The notes below the pieces were generated by a model that was not told where the DNA came from, ran no database searches, and saw only the letters and a list, made by a program, of their open reading frames with translations. A DNA stretch of 64,000 nt from Elioraea sp051860475 (GTDB lineage Bacteria; Pseudomonadota; Alphaproteobacteria; Acetobacterales; Acetobacteraceae), in NCBI RefSeq assembly GCF_051860475.1, contig NZ_JBHYDW010000003.1:25857-89856 (forward strand). The letters are read 5' to 3'. Shown here in pieces: positions 10,640 through 21,684 of this stretch (position 1 is its first letter; each line of letters opens with the position of its first letter). Both the position numbers and the translations under genes were made by a program.

Positions 10640-12705
10640 ACCACCTCCTGCGGGCGCGCGGCACCGGCCGCCGGCACCAGCGGTCCGGCGTGGTGGCAGG
10701 CGGTGCGCGTCGGCAGCCCGGGATACGGCCGGAACGCGGGCGCCTCTGCCGGGCAGCGCGCATCGGCGCGGAAGCAGCGCGGGTGGAAGGTGCAGCCCGG
10801 GGGCGGCGAGGCCGGGTTCGGGATCTCGCCCTCCAGCACGATGCGCTTGCGCACGCCGCGCAGGCTCGGATCCGGCACCGGCACGGCCGAGAGCAGCGAC
10901 TGGGTGTAGGGATGCACCGGTGTGGCGTAGAGCGCCTGCTTCTCGCTCTCCTCGACGATCCGCCCGAGATACATCACGGCGACGCGGTCGGAGATGTGGC
11001 GCACCACCGACAGGTCATGCGCGATGAACAGATAGGCGAGGCCGAGTTCGCGCTGGAGATCCTGCAACAGGTTGATGATCTGCGCCTGGATCGAGACGTC
11101 GAGCGAGGCGACCGGCTCGTCGAGGATCAGCAGGCGCGGCTCGAGCGCGAGCGCGCGCGCGATGCCGATGCGCTGCTTCTGCCCGCCCGAGAACTCGTGC
11201 GGGAAGCGTCCCATCATGCTCGGCGACAGCCCCACCATCTCGAACAGCCGCGCGATCCGCGCGGCACCGCCCATCTGCTCGTAGAGCCCGTGGATGCGCA
11301 GCGGCTCGGCGACGATCTCGCCCGCGCTCTTGATCGGGTTGAGCGAGGCGAAGGGGTCCTGGAACACGTACTGCATGTGCCGGCGCACCTGGCGCATCGC
11401 GCCGCGGCCGAGCGCGGTGATGTCGCGGCCGCCGAAACGGATGCGCCCGCCGGTCGCCTTCACCAGCCCCATGATGGCGCGGCCCGTCGTCGTCTTGCCG
11501 CAGCCGGACTCGCCGACGAGGCCGACCGTCTCGCCCTCGTGCACCGCCAGGCTCACGCCGTCGACCGCACGCAGCCAGCCGACGCGGCGTCGCAGGATGC
11601 CGGCCCTGATCGGGAAATGCACCTGGAGGTCCTCGACCGACAGCAGCGGTTCCGTGTCGCGCTGCAGGTTCGGCAGCGTTCGTTCCGCCGCATCGGGCTC
11701 GCGCACCACCGACGGTGCCGGCACCTCGTCGGCGAAGTGACAGGCGCTGAGATGCGCCGGACCGCAGGCGCGCAATGCCGGTTCCTCGGCGCGGCAGCGA
11801 TCGCGTTCGTTCGAGACCGCGCAGCGCGGATGGAACACACAGCCCGGCGGCAGGTTCGCCGGCGCGGGCGGCTGGCCCGGAATCGGCTCGAGCCGCACGC
11901 CCCCGCCGTCGAGTCGCGGCAGGCCGCGCAGCAGCGCGACCGTGTAGGGATGGCGCGGGCGGGCGAAGATCGTCTCGACCGGGCCGGACTCGACGATCCG
12001 CCCGCCATACATCACTGCCACGCGATGCGCCATTTCGGCGATCACGCCGAGATCATGCGTGATCAGGATCACCGCGGCCCCCGTCTCGGCCTGGCGGCGG
12101 GCGAGCAACGACAGCACCTGCGCCTGCACCGTGACGTCGAGCGCGGTGGTGGGCTCGTCGGCGATGATCAGGCGAGGCCGCCCCGCCATCGCCATCGCGA
12201 TCACCGCGCGCTGGCGCATCCCGCCCGAGAACTGGTGCGGGTACTGGATCACGCGCCCGGCGGGATCCGGGATATCGACCTCGCGCAGGAGCTCGACCGC
12301 GCGCGCGCGCGCCTGCTCGGCGCGCAGCCTTCCGTGCGCAACCTGGCCCTCGGTCACCTGTCGGCCGATCGTGAACACGGGGTTCAGCGTCGTCGTCGGG
12401 TCCTGGAACACCATGCCGACATCGACACCCCGCATGCGTCTGAGCGTCTCGGGGTCGGCGTCGGTGATCTCGACGCCGCCGAGCCGGATCGAGCCGCGCA
12501 CGCGCGCGGTCGGCGGCAAGAGACCCGAGATCGCGAGCGAGGTCACGCTCTTGCCCGAACCCGACTCGCCGACGATCCCAAGCACCTCGTTGGCGCGCAC
12601 GTCGAGGTCGATGCCGCGCACCGCCGGCACGGGACGGCCCGAGCCGACGAAGGCCACCTCGAGCGCACGGACGGAGAGGATCGGCTCAGTCATCCGTGCG
12701 CTCAT
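10636..12705 (-). CDS. Fused DppD-DppF ABC transporter ATP-binding protein
   Basis: A 689-residue protein carrying two complete ABC ATPase domains in one chain. Domain 1 has Walker A GESGSGKS at 46-53, signature FSGGMRQR and Walker B LIIADEPTT; domain 2 has Walker A GESGCGKT at 398-405, signature FSGGQKQR and Walker B LLILDEPVA. Each domain ends with the oligopeptide-transport cysteine region (PPGCVFHPRC and PPGCTFHPRC). DppD and DppF are usually separate genes of about 330 residues, as in the other two transporters of this window; the fusion would give a self-contained nucleotide-binding pair. ATG 12693 is an alternative start. Confidence 0.94.
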   Translation of the reverse strand: MSARMTEPILSVRALEVAFVGSGRPVPAVRGIDLDVRANEVLGIVGESGSGKSVTSLAISGLLPPTARVRGSIRLGGVEITDADPETLRRMRGVDVGMVFQDPTTTLNPVFTIGRQVTEGQVAHGRLRAEQARARAVELLREVDIPDPAGRVIQYPHQFSGGMRQRAVIAMAMAGRPRLIIADEPTTALDVTVQAQVLSLLARRQAETGAAVILITHDLGVIAEMAHRVAVMYGGRIVESGPVETIFARPRHPYTVALLRGLPRLDGGGVRLEPIPGQPPAPANLPPGCVFHPRCAVSNERDRCRAEEPALRACGPAHLSACHFADEVPAPSVVREPDAAERTLPNLQRDTEPLLSVEDLQVHFPIRAGILRRRVGWLRAVDGVSLAVHEGETVGLVGESGCGKTTTGRAIMGLVKATGGRIRFGGRDITALGRGAMRQVRRHMQYVFQDPFASLNPIKSAGEIVAEPLRIHGLYEQMGGAARIARLFEMVGLSPSMMGRFPHEFSGGQKQRIGIARALALEPRLLILDEPVASLDVSIQAQIINLLQDLQRELGLAYLFIAHDLSVVRHISDRVAVMYLGRIVEESEKQALYATPVHPYTQSLLSAVPVPDPSLRGVRKRIVLEGEIPNPASPPPGCTFHPRCFRADARCPAEAPAFRPYPGLPTRTACHHAGPLVPAAGAARPQEVV

Positions 12706-12727
12706 CCATGCGGCATCCCGCCTCGGC

Positions 12728-14272
12728 TCAGGGCTTGAACCCCAGCGTGCGCGCGACGAGCATGTTGTCGATGTCGAGCGTGAAGCCGCCCACCCTCGGC
12801 GAGGCGACGATCAGCCCGATCGGGTAGGAGTTGGTCGGGATGCCGAACGCCGTCTCGACCAGCACGCGGTTGAGGTTGTCGTAGGCGGCCTTCACCTCGG
12901 CCTCGCTGCCGAGCGCGGTGTCCACGCGCCGGATCGCCTCGACATACTCGGGGTGCGGGTTGGGCTCGCCGAGGATCGGGTTGTTCACCGTGCGGTAGAT
13001 GCTGTTGGTGGTCAGCCGCGTCGGGAACTTCTGGATGTTGCCGACCGCGCCGAACACCGCGTCGAACTTGCCGGTGAGCAGCGCGTCGATGAACTCGGCC
13101 CCCTGCTTGAGGTCGAGCTCGATGGTGATGCCGGCGCGCGCAAGCGAGCCCTGCACGATCTGGCTGATGCGGGTCGAGACCTCGTCGCCGCCGTTGACCA
13201 GCAGCTTCCAGTTGCTGATCTCGGCCTGCGGCAGGCCGGATTGCTGGATCAGCGCACGGCCCCTGTCGATGTCATAGGCGTAGCGCTGGGCGTAGGACGG
13301 ATCGTGCGCGGGGCTCGCCGGCGCCCAGGGCAGCGCCGTGACCTCGCCGAGCCCGGCATAGCCGACGCGCAGGATGCCGGCACGATCGATCAGGTGGTTG
13401 AAGGCCTGGCGGAAGGTCTGGTTGCGGAACGGCCCGCGCGTCGAGTTGATGCGGAACACCTGCACCAGCGGCCCCGGCCCGTCGACCACCTGGTAGCCCG
13501 CGCCGCGCAGCCGCACCGCCGTGCGCCCGGTCGCGCCGTAGACGAGATCGACCGCGCCGGATTCGAGCGCGGCCGCGGCTGCCGCGTCGTTCTCGAACAC
13601 GGTCAGCACGACCTCGGGCGAGAGCGGCTGATTGGCGCGCCAGTGCGACCGGTTCGCCTCCAGCCGCACGCGCTGGCCGACCGCGCGCTCGGCGAGAAGG
13701 TAGGGGCCGGTGCCGACGGGGCGCGTCGAGACGGTCTCGATCGTCGCCGGATCGATCACCGAGATGAACTGCAACAGGTCGGTGATCTGGCGGGTCGGCG
13801 CGGGATTCTTGAAGGTGATGCGGATCGTTCGGGGATCGATCACCGTCCAGTCCTGGACGATCCCCATGGTCGGATAGACGTTCTTGCCCGCGCGCGGATC
13901 GGCCGCCTTGCGCAGCGTGGCCGAGACGGCCTCGGCGTCGAAGGGCGCGCCGCTGTGGAACTTGACGTCAGCGCGGAGCGTCAGCGTGACCGAGCGGTTG
14001 TCGGGCGCGATCGTCCAGGCCTCGGCGAGGTTGGGGATCGCGCGGCCCTCGGGCGTATACTCGATCAGGCTGTCATAGAGGTTCTTGATGGTGGGGAAGT
14101 TCACGGTCGAGAACGCCATCGGATCGAAGTCGTTCACGTCCGAACGCATCGCCACGCGGATCTGGCCGGGGCGGAGGTCCTGCGCCAGCGCCTCGGCGGC
14201 GACGGAGAGGGTGAAGGCGGCAGCCACCAGCGAGGTGGCAAGGCCGGTGCGATAGCTCATGCGGCGACTCAT
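12728..14272 (-). CDS. ABC transporter substrate-binding protein, family 5 (peptide/nickel type)
   Basis: A 514-residue exported protein. Its signal peptide has basic MSRRMSYR, a hydrophobic core and AEALAQ before the mature DLRPGQIRVAMRS. Family-5 features are LRADVKFHSGAPFDAEAVSATL and the long C-terminal lobe. The start at 14272 has AGAGGAGG 10 bases upstream. It is the periplasmic receptor of the transporter encoded by the next three genes to the left, and follows the second MlrC gene by 41 bases. Ligands of this family range from peptides and nickel to opines and glutathione, so the substrate is open. Confidence 0.93.
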   Translation of the reverse strand: MSRRMSYRTGLATSLVAAAFTLSVAAEALAQDLRPGQIRVAMRSDVNDFDPMAFSTVNFPTIKNLYDSLIEYTPEGRAIPNLAEAWTIAPDNRSVTLTLRADVKFHSGAPFDAEAVSATLRKAADPRAGKNVYPTMGIVQDWTVIDPRTIRITFKNPAPTRQITDLLQFISVIDPATIETVSTRPVGTGPYLLAERAVGQRVRLEANRSHWRANQPLSPEVVLTVFENDAAAAAALESGAVDLVYGATGRTAVRLRGAGYQVVDGPGPLVQVFRINSTRGPFRNQTFRQAFNHLIDRAGILRVGYAGLGEVTALPWAPASPAHDPSYAQRYAYDIDRGRALIQQSGLPQAEISNWKLLVNGGDEVSTRISQIVQGSLARAGITIELDLKQGAEFIDALLTGKFDAVFGAVGNIQKFPTRLTTNSIYRTVNNPILGEPNPHPEYVEAIRRVDTALGSEAEVKAAYDNLNRVLVETAFGIPTNSYPIGLIVASPRVGGFTLDIDNMLVARTLGFKP

Positions 14273-14313
14273 CTCGGTATGGCCTCCTCTGTTGCGTGAC
14301 GACGGGGTGGCGC

Positions 14314-15807
14314 TCATGCGGTTGCGCGCGCCTCCCGCCAATGGGCGACCGGATCGAGCGGATGGATCGGTCGCGGAATGCGACGCCAGGGCAGGGTGAA
14401 CAGGTCCGACTGTCCCGGTCCGCGCGTGTCGCACCGGATCACCTGCGAGGAGATCGGCGCGAACCACTGGAAGTTCGAGGCGGTCTTCAGCACCGCCATC
14501 TTGTAGTCGCGCGGCTCGATGCCGAAGGGGCGATAGATCTCGGGCATGTTGCCGCCGACGCCGCGCAGCTCGCTGATCAGCAGCGTGACTGGCCCCGTTT
14601 CGAGCACGACGACGCGGCCCAGGTCGATCGCGCGCTGATGCGGGTTGTCGGCCTCGACGATGCCGCCGCCGATCCGCCGCACCGTCCCGGTCACCTCGAG
14701 CGGGGTGAAGAAGGCGGGCGCGCTCTCGCCGCCGAGCGGCAGCGTGACCGTCGCCCCCTCGCCGGCGGCGATCAGCCGCGCGATCGCCTTCGGCGCGATC
14801 ATCGGGATCAGCGCGCGGCTTGTGATGCCGAGGCGAAGGATCGCCTCCAGGATCAGGTTGCTGTCGCCGGCCGCTCCGCCCGCCACGGTGTCGCCCGTAT
14901 CGCTCAGCGCGACGACGCCCTTCGGCGCGGCATCCGCCATGCGCACTGCCTCGTCCACCGGCACGGCCTCCTTCACCTGGAAGGCATCGCGCAGCGACCA
15001 GGCGAGATCGGCGGACTGATCGGCGAGCCGCTCGGCGAGCGCCGGGTCGTTGTCGGTAACCACGACCGTGCTCCAGCCGCCCTCGGCGACATCGAGCCAG
15101 GGCTGCATCGGGAAGGGCGCGATGTGCAGCACGCGCGGATCGGCCTCGGCCGCGCGGGCATGGTCGAACCAGGTCTTCATCGGCGGCCTGGCCGTGAGGA
15201 ACTGCTCCTGGTGCGACATCAGCGGGATCTTGCGCCAGGCCATCACCGGGCGCACCTCGCCGGCGCAGATGCGGATCAGCAGCTCGGCGCCGATCCGTCC
15301 GGTATCGAACGGATCATGCGGCTGGGTGCGGTGGCCGACGATCGCGGTGGCATTCGCCATGATCCGCCGGGTGACGTTGGCGTGGTGATCCAGGCCGAGC
15401 ACGATCGGGAACTCCGGCCCCAGGATCTCGCGGCAGAGCGCCACCTGCGCGCCCTCCACGTCGTCCTCGCCCTCGGCCGCGCAGGCACCATGGAGCTGCA
15501 AGGCCAGCCCATCGAGCGGACCGGCGGCCGCGAGCCCCTCGCGGATCTTGCGCGCGAAGAACGCGAACGACGCACGGTCGATGCGTCCGCCCGCGGTCGA
15601 GTGCGCGCGGAAGATCGGCACCGGCTCGATCGGATGCGCCGACGCCTCGACCGCGGCGAGGAAGCCGCCGACGAAGCCGACACCGCGCAGCGTGGCGAAG
15701 ATCGGCGCGCCCTCGAAGATGCCGAAGGACTCGAAGTCGCGCAGCGTCGTCGGCACGGGATTGAAGTCGTTCGTCTCCTGCGTGATGTGGAGGACACCGA
15801 GACGCAT
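14314..15807 (-). CDS. M81 family metallopeptidase (MlrC-like)
   Basis: A 497-residue member of the microcystinase C (MlrC) family: an N-terminal DUF1485-type domain beginning MRLGVLHITQETNDFNPV and a C-terminal MlrC domain (SDTGDTVAGGAAGDSNLIL, AIDLGRVVVLETG). Zinc-binding candidates are the Asp/His in VLGLDHHANVTRRI and the His in LQLHGACAAEGEDD. The ATG at 15807 is preferred over the adjacent ATG 15810 because GGAG is 7 bases away. In Sphingomonas MlrC cleaves linear microcystin products; other members act on unknown amides. A second copy precedes it in the same operon. Confidence 0.9.
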   Translation of the reverse strand: MRLGVLHITQETNDFNPVPTTLRDFESFGIFEGAPIFATLRGVGFVGGFLAAVEASAHPIEPVPIFRAHSTAGGRIDRASFAFFARKIREGLAAAGPLDGLALQLHGACAAEGEDDVEGAQVALCREILGPEFPIVLGLDHHANVTRRIMANATAIVGHRTQPHDPFDTGRIGAELLIRICAGEVRPVMAWRKIPLMSHQEQFLTARPPMKTWFDHARAAEADPRVLHIAPFPMQPWLDVAEGGWSTVVVTDNDPALAERLADQSADLAWSLRDAFQVKEAVPVDEAVRMADAAPKGVVALSDTGDTVAGGAAGDSNLILEAILRLGITSRALIPMIAPKAIARLIAAGEGATVTLPLGGESAPAFFTPLEVTGTVRRIGGGIVEADNPHQRAIDLGRVVVLETGPVTLLISELRGVGGNMPEIYRPFGIEPRDYKMAVLKTASNFQWFAPISSQVIRCDTRGPGQSDLFTLPWRRIPRPIHPLDPVAHWREARATA

Positions 15808-15876
15808 CATCCCTCTCCCCGCCGCTTGGGCGCATCGCATCGTCCTGCCGGGTGCTGCGCGTGTCGAGCCCGCATG

Positions 15877-17348
15877 TCAGATCGGGTCCAGCGGATGCAC
15901 CGGCCGGCGGACACGCCGGAACGGCACCTTGCGCAGGTTGGTGCAGGTCGGCCCCGGCGTGTCGGCGACCAGGATGCGATCGGCGATCGGCGCGTAGGAG
16001 GCGCGGAAATGCGACGGCGACTTCACGAACACCAGCGCCGCGTCACGCGGATCAAGCCCGACCGAGCGGTAGATCCCGCTGTCCCATTCGAGCCCTGGCA
16101 CCGAACGGAGCGCGAGCCGGATCGCGCCGATCGCGATCACCGCCGCGAGCCCCATATGTGCCAGCGTCCCCTCGGCGCCGGCGTCGCGCATCACATAGTC
16201 GCCGTCGGTGAGTGCCTGCACCCGGCCGGAGACCATGATCGGGCTGCCGTCTGCCGTCGAGAAGTGGTGTCCGACGCGCAGCAGCACGGTGGCGCTAGGA
16301 CCTGCCGCAGCCGCTGCCTTGGCGGCCGGCGGATCGACAAGGGTGAGGTAGCTGAGACGCGGCGCCCGGTCCGCGCCAGCGGCGATGAGGGCGCGCAGCA
16401 CCGTGACGTTGTCGCCGGCTGCCCCGCCGCTCGGGCCGTCGCCGCTGTCGCCCACCGCCGTCAGGCCCGGCTCGCCGAGGCCGATCCGGATCGCCTCCTC
16501 GAGCGGTGTGTGCTCCGGCAGCAGGCGCTCGCGCCGTTCCCACGTCATGTCCGCGAGGTGGTCGGCAGCCGCCTGCGCTGCCGTCTGGCCACCGTCCGCA
16601 CAGACAAGCACGCCGAAGCCCTGGTCCTCGAAGTCGAGCCACGGCTGCACCGGGAACAGCGAGGCGTGCAGCACGGGGCCGCCTGCCTCCAACGCGCGCG
16701 CCGCGGCCGCGACCTCGGCGAGCGGGCCGTCGGCGGTGCGGCCGTTCACCGGGCTGATCAGCATGGGCCGCTTCGCCAGCGCCATCACGGGCTTCCGCTT
16801 TCCGGCAAGCGCGTCGAGCAGCAGCCGCGCGGTGCGCTCGCCGGTCTCGTAGAGGTCGATATGCGGGTATTGCTGGTAGCCGACGATGAACACGTCCGGT
16901 TGCAGCAGGCGCGGTGTGACGTGCGCGTGCAGATCGAAGGAGACGCCGATGGGCGTGCCGGGCGGAACGAGCGCGCGCACGCGTTCGATGATCTCGCTCT
17001 CGGCGTCCTCCTCGTCCTCGACCGCCATCGCGCCGTGCAGCGCGAGCAGCACGCCATCCACCGGCAGGGCGGCCTTCAGCCGCGCCAACATGTCGCCGAG
17101 CAATGCCTCGAACACCGCGCGCTCGACCGGCCCTCCCGCGCCGGCATAGGCCGCGAGCAGCGGTACCGGGGTCGCACCCGCGTCACGCAGCACCGCGAGC
17201 ATGCCGGGGATCTCGACGCGCGCCGCGCCGAAGCCGGTGAGCAGTTCGTCGCCGCGCCGCACATAGTGGTCGAGGAAGCCCTGCATCCCCGTGCGGAACG
17301 GCACGAAGGTGTTGCTCTCCTGGAAGATCGAGCCGAGGGCGACGCGCA

Positions 17349-17349
<1 letters not shown>
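15877..17349 (-). CDS. M81 family metallopeptidase (MlrC-like), second copy
   Basis: A 490-residue MlrC-family protein that starts MRVALGSIFQESNTFVPF. It keeps the putative metal residues in LALHGAMAVEDEEDAES and VSFDLHAHVTPRLLQ, and the MlrC-domain signature GDSGDGPSGGAAGDNVTVL. It is clearly diverged from the copy to its left but has the same domain order. Its ATG overlaps the stop of the aminotransferase gene by one base (TGATG). Two adjacent paralogues suggest two hydrolytic steps or two related substrates in one pathway. Confidence 0.9.
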
Positions 17350-18701
<1,352 letters not shown>

Positions 18702-18785
18702 CGTCCCCTCGTTGCTGCGGCCGGGCGCGAAGGCCCGACCGCGGCGAGACTAGGGGCAGCGTCCCATCCCGGCCACGAAAAACAG

Positions 18786-18802
18786 GTTTCGCTTCACGAA
18801 AC
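18786..18802. promoter_or_regulatory. Inverted repeat GTTTCG-N5-CGAAAC before the aminotransferase gene
   Basis: A perfect 6-bp dyad spaced by CTTCA lies between DUF4387 and the aminotransferase gene, 85 bases before the latter's start. GTTTC/GAAAC dyads of this size are seen at several IclR-family sites, and an IclR gene is in the same cluster. No clear -35/-10 pair is visible next to it. Confidence 0.35.
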
Positions 18803-18807
18803 CCGCG

Positions 18808-19131
18808 TCACGGCACCTCGACCCCGAACAGCGGCGCGTATTGCTGCGAGCCGAACACGTCATGCTCGCCGGGCGAACCGGAGGGGCGCTCCCGCTTGAT
18901 CGTGAACTTGATCGCGTTCGCCGGCTCGAACACCACGAAGTCGGTGATGCGCTCGCGCGGGATGCGGTAGAGCGCGGCCACACTGTCCGGCGTCAGCACC
19001 TTCGAGTCGCGCACGCGCTCGAAGTTCGCGCGGTCGCGGAAGATCAGGTCGAAGGTGATATGATCGACGCCGGCGTTCTTGCTGCGGATGGTGCTGGCGA
19101 GATCGCGCAGCGTGGGCATGTTGCGGATCAT
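18808..19131 (-). CDS. DUF4387 domain-containing protein
   Basis: A 107-residue protein that fills the whole DUF4387 domain (TLRDLASTIRSKNAGVDHIT at the start, FDLIFRD, TDFVVFEPANAIKFTIKR near the end). The start at 19131 follows the AtuA stop by one base; a second ATG lies five codons later. DUF4387 genes normally sit directly after AtuA-like (DUF1446) genes, as here, and are thought to be a small partner subunit of that enzyme. No biochemical role is established to my knowledge. Confidence 0.9.
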   Translation of the reverse strand: MIRNMPTLRDLASTIRSKNAGVDHITFDLIFRDRANFERVRDSKVLTPDSVAALYRIPRERITDFVVFEPANAIKFTIKRERPSGSPGEHDVFGSQQYAPLFGVEVP

Positions 19132-19132
19132 C

Positions 19133-20521
19133 TCAGGCGGCCTTTCGCGCGGAACCGTTGACGGCATGGAACGTGGTGCGGAACAGCTCCGAGGGGTCCT
19201 TCACCGGGGTGACGTGGTTCAGCGTCCACTCGTAGCCGGGCTTGCCGACCAGCACCTCGTCGGCCATCAGCGCGGCCGCCCCCGCCGTGCCCTTCACCTC
19301 GGCGAGGCGGGCATAGAACAGGTTGCGGGCGGCGAGCGCGCAGATCTCCTCGCCCCGCCTGCCATCCTGGCAGACCGTCTCGACGACGATGCCGAGCTCG
19401 TGCGCGCGCGCGGGCGGGCTGGGTTCGAGATCGCCCATCACGCCGTTGCGGCCATAGACGTGGTAGAACACCCGCCAGCCCGCCTGCTCGGGCGCGCCGA
19501 AGCGCTCGGCGAGCCGCGCGCGCGCCCAGGCGATCGCCTTGTCGATGTTCTCGATCGTGTAGGGATCGCGGATGCCGACGACGGCGAGGCGGCGCTCGCC
19601 CACCTTGCCGGCACCTTCCAGCTTCACCATCGGCTGGGCGGAGGGGACGAACACCGCGCCCGAGGCGCGCGTGGTCTTCTCGTCGAGCTGCTCGTAGCGA
19701 CAGTTGCTCATGTCCACGTAGCCCGAGGCGACGTATTCCCGATAGGGATCGCGCCGCTCGTACATCGCGTGGCTCGCGAGCGAGGCCGGCGTGCAGCGCT
19801 GGCCGAGATGCATCGCGGTGACGCGGATGTCGTTCTCGCGGATGCGGCCGAGAATGCTCTCCTTGCCCATGAAGGGCTCGCAGCAGAACGAGGCGCACTC
19901 CATCAGCTTGCCGGCGTAGTAGGCGGTGGCCGGGCTCATCCCGGCGTTCAGCAGGGGGGCGGCGAACAGCGCGCAGTCGGAGGCGCGGCCGGCGATCACC
20001 ACCTCGGCGCCATCCTTCAGCGCCGCGGCGATCGGCTCCGCACCCATCACCGCGACGATGCGATCGGTGCGCGCCAGCACCGAGGCGTCGGCATCCGCCC
20101 GCCCGTCGAGCCCCGTGATCGGCACGCCGGAATTGAGCCGCGCCAGCATCGCCTCGCGCGTCTGCTCGGCGTGGATGGTCGCCATGCGGAACGGCGCGAG
20201 TCCGTGTTCGGCGACGATTTCGCGGATCAGCGCCGCGAACTGATCCACGCCGCGATCGGTGCCGGTGTCGGAGGCCGAGCCGACGATCATCGTCACGCCG
20301 AGCCGGCGCGCGGCCGTGAGCATGATTTCGAGGTCGTGGCGCTGCCAGGCGGCCGGGCTCGCCTGGCCGTCGGCGCCGAGCGGATAGGGGCCGATGTCGC
20401 AGGAGCCGGAATCGGCGATGATGAAGTCGGGCCTCAGTTCGCAGCCGGCGAGGAAGCTGTCCTTCTCCAGCGGCGTGAAGCCCAGGTGCCCGGTCGGGCA
20501 CAGGATGCTCACCTCGGTCAT
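19133..20521 (-). CDS. AtuA-like (DUF1446, acyclic terpene utilisation) family protein
   Basis: A 462-residue protein of the DUF1446/AtuA family. Typical stretches are DSGSCDIGPYPLG, VEVVIAGRASDCALFAAPLL read as AEVVIAGRASDCALFAAP, and MHLGQRCTPASLASHAMYER. AtuA takes part in citronellol/geraniol breakdown in Pseudomonas, but most members have no known substrate. I chose ATG 20521 because CGAGGGAGAC precedes it; a TGGCAC-N5-GTGCA sigma-54 promoter lies 31-47 bases upstream. It heads a unit with DUF4387, and probably the aminotransferase, two MlrC genes and a Dpp transporter. Confidence 0.9.
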   Translation of the reverse strand: MTEVSILCPTGHLGFTPLEKDSFLAGCELRPDFIIADSGSCDIGPYPLGADGQASPAAWQRHDLEIMLTAARRLGVTMIVGSASDTGTDRGVDQFAALIREIVAEHGLAPFRMATIHAEQTREAMLARLNSGVPITGLDGRADADASVLARTDRIVAVMGAEPIAAALKDGAEVVIAGRASDCALFAAPLLNAGMSPATAYYAGKLMECASFCCEPFMGKESILGRIRENDIRVTAMHLGQRCTPASLASHAMYERRDPYREYVASGYVDMSNCRYEQLDEKTTRASGAVFVPSAQPMVKLEGAGKVGERRLAVVGIRDPYTIENIDKAIAWARARLAERFGAPEQAGWRVFYHVYGRNGVMGDLEPSPPARAHELGIVVETVCQDGRRGEEICALAARNLFYARLAEVKGTAGAAALMADEVLVGKPGYEWTLNHVTPVKDPSELFRTTFHAVNGSARKAA

Positions 20522-20551
20522 CGGCGTCTCCCTCGTGGTGTGACGCCGGGA

Positions 20552-20568
20552 CTGCACGCGGCGTGCCA
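20552..20568 (-). promoter_or_regulatory. Sigma-54 (-24/-12) promoter before the AtuA operon
   Basis: On the minus strand the sequence is TGGCACGCCGCGTGCAG. It has the invariant GG and GC exactly 10 bases apart, and matches TGGCACG-N4-TTGCA at all fixed positions but one. The -12 element is about 30 bases before the AtuA ATG, giving a short leader with a good ribosome site. The gene just upstream encodes a sigma-54 activator. The same TGGCACGCCGC core occurs at 28176-28192. Confidence 0.68.
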
Positions 20569-20581
20569 GTTCATGCCCAGA

Positions 20582-20604
20582 GCACGAAGGCCACGCCTTC
20601 GTGC
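20582..20604. promoter_or_regulatory. Perfect 10-bp inverted repeat between activator gene and sigma-54 promoter
   Basis: GCACGAAGGC (20582-20591) and GCCTTCGTGC (20595-20604) are perfect complements with a 3-base gap. It lies 13 bases upstream of the -24 element and 46 bases past the activator stop. It could be a terminator of the activator gene, though no T run follows on the minus strand, or a binding site for the Fis-type activator. The position is closer to the promoter than most enhancer sites. Confidence 0.5.
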
Positions 20605-20650
20605 GGAGGGCATCGCGCGCGGGGCTGGTGGGGCGGCCGCGCGCAGAGCG

Positions 20651-21643
20651 TTATGCCGCCGTTGCCTCCGCCATGCCGAGCTTCAGCATCCGGTGCCTGA
20701 GCGCGTGGCGCGACAGCCGGAGCCGCTGCGCGGCGCGGCCGTGCCGCCCGCCGGCTTCCTTCAGCGCGGCGGTGATCAGGGCACGCTGGTAGTCCTCGCT
20801 CGCCTCGTGGAAGCCGCGATGCAGCGGCAGCGCCGCCCCTTCGCCGGCGGAGAGCGCGGGCGGCGCCCGCCCCTCCACCTCGCGCACGATCCGGTCGGGC
20901 AGGTGCTTCACGAGAACGAGCTCGTCCGTCTCCAGGATGGCGATGCGCTCGATCAGGTTCTCGAGCTCGCGCACATTGCCGGGCCAGGAGTAGCGGCGGA
21001 ACATCTCCGCCACGCGCGGCTCGAGGCCGCGGATCACGCGGCCGCAGCGCGCGCCGTGGTGGCGCAGGAACGCCTCGGCCAGCAGCAGCACGTCGTCGCC
21101 GCGTGCGCGGAGCGGCGGGATGTTCACCGGCACGACCTGGAGCCGCCAGTAGAGATCGTCGCGGAACCGCCCGGCCTTGACCTCGGAGAGCAGGATCCGG
21201 TTGCTGGACGCGACGAAGCGCACGTCCACGCTCGCCGATTTCACCGCGCCGACGCGGCGGAACTGCTGCGTGTCGAGCAGGGTCAGCAGCTTGGCCTGGA
21301 GCTGGAGATCCATCTCGCGGATCTCGTCGAGGAACAGCGTGCCGCCATGCGCCGCCTCGATCAGCCCCTGCTTGGTCGCCTGCGCGCCGGTGAAGGCGCC
21401 GCGCTCATGGCCGAACAGCTCGGACTCCATCAGGGTGGCCGGGATCGCGGCGCAGTTCACGTCCACGAAGGGCCGGTTCGCGCGCGCCGACATGCGGTGG
21501 ATCATGCGTGCGACCAGGCCCTTGCCGGTGCCGGTCTCGCCGTAGAGCAGCACCTGGCGCACGGGGCTCTCGGCGATGCGCGCCACCAGCGCGCGCACGG
21601 CCCTGAGGCTCTCGTGCTCGCCCAGCAGGTCGGCATAGGCCAT
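20651..21643 (-). CDS. Sigma-54-dependent transcriptional activator without sensory domain
   Basis: A 330-residue PspF-like enhancer-binding protein. The AAA+ domain spans about residues 5-240: Walker A GETGTGKG (35-42), the sigma-54-contact loop GAFTGA (82-87), Walker B GGTLFLDE (D106, E107) and the R-finger region RFRDDLYWRL. A Fis-type helix-turn-helix is at the C-terminus (GRHGRAAQRLRLSRHALRHRM). No receiver, GAF or PAS domain precedes the AAA+ domain; the frame continues upstream, but ATG 21643 has GGAGA 10 bases before it and upstream residues look non-coding. Activity may therefore be set by its level or by a partner protein. It is flanked by two sigma-54-type promoters. Confidence 0.93.
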   Translation of the reverse strand: MAYADLLGEHESLRAVRALVARIAESPVRQVLLYGETGTGKGLVARMIHRMSARANRPFVDVNCAAIPATLMESELFGHERGAFTGAQATKQGLIEAAHGGTLFLDEIREMDLQLQAKLLTLLDTQQFRRVGAVKSASVDVRFVASSNRILLSEVKAGRFRDDLYWRLQVVPVNIPPLRARGDDVLLLAEAFLRHHGARCGRVIRGLEPRVAEMFRRYSWPGNVRELENLIERIAILETDELVLVKHLPDRIVREVEGRAPPALSAGEGAALPLHRGFHEASEDYQRALITAALKEAGGRHGRAAQRLRLSRHALRHRMLKLGMAEATAA

Positions 21644-21684
21644 GGCGAACTGGTCTCCGCGCCCGTCCTGCGCGGAGACTACGC

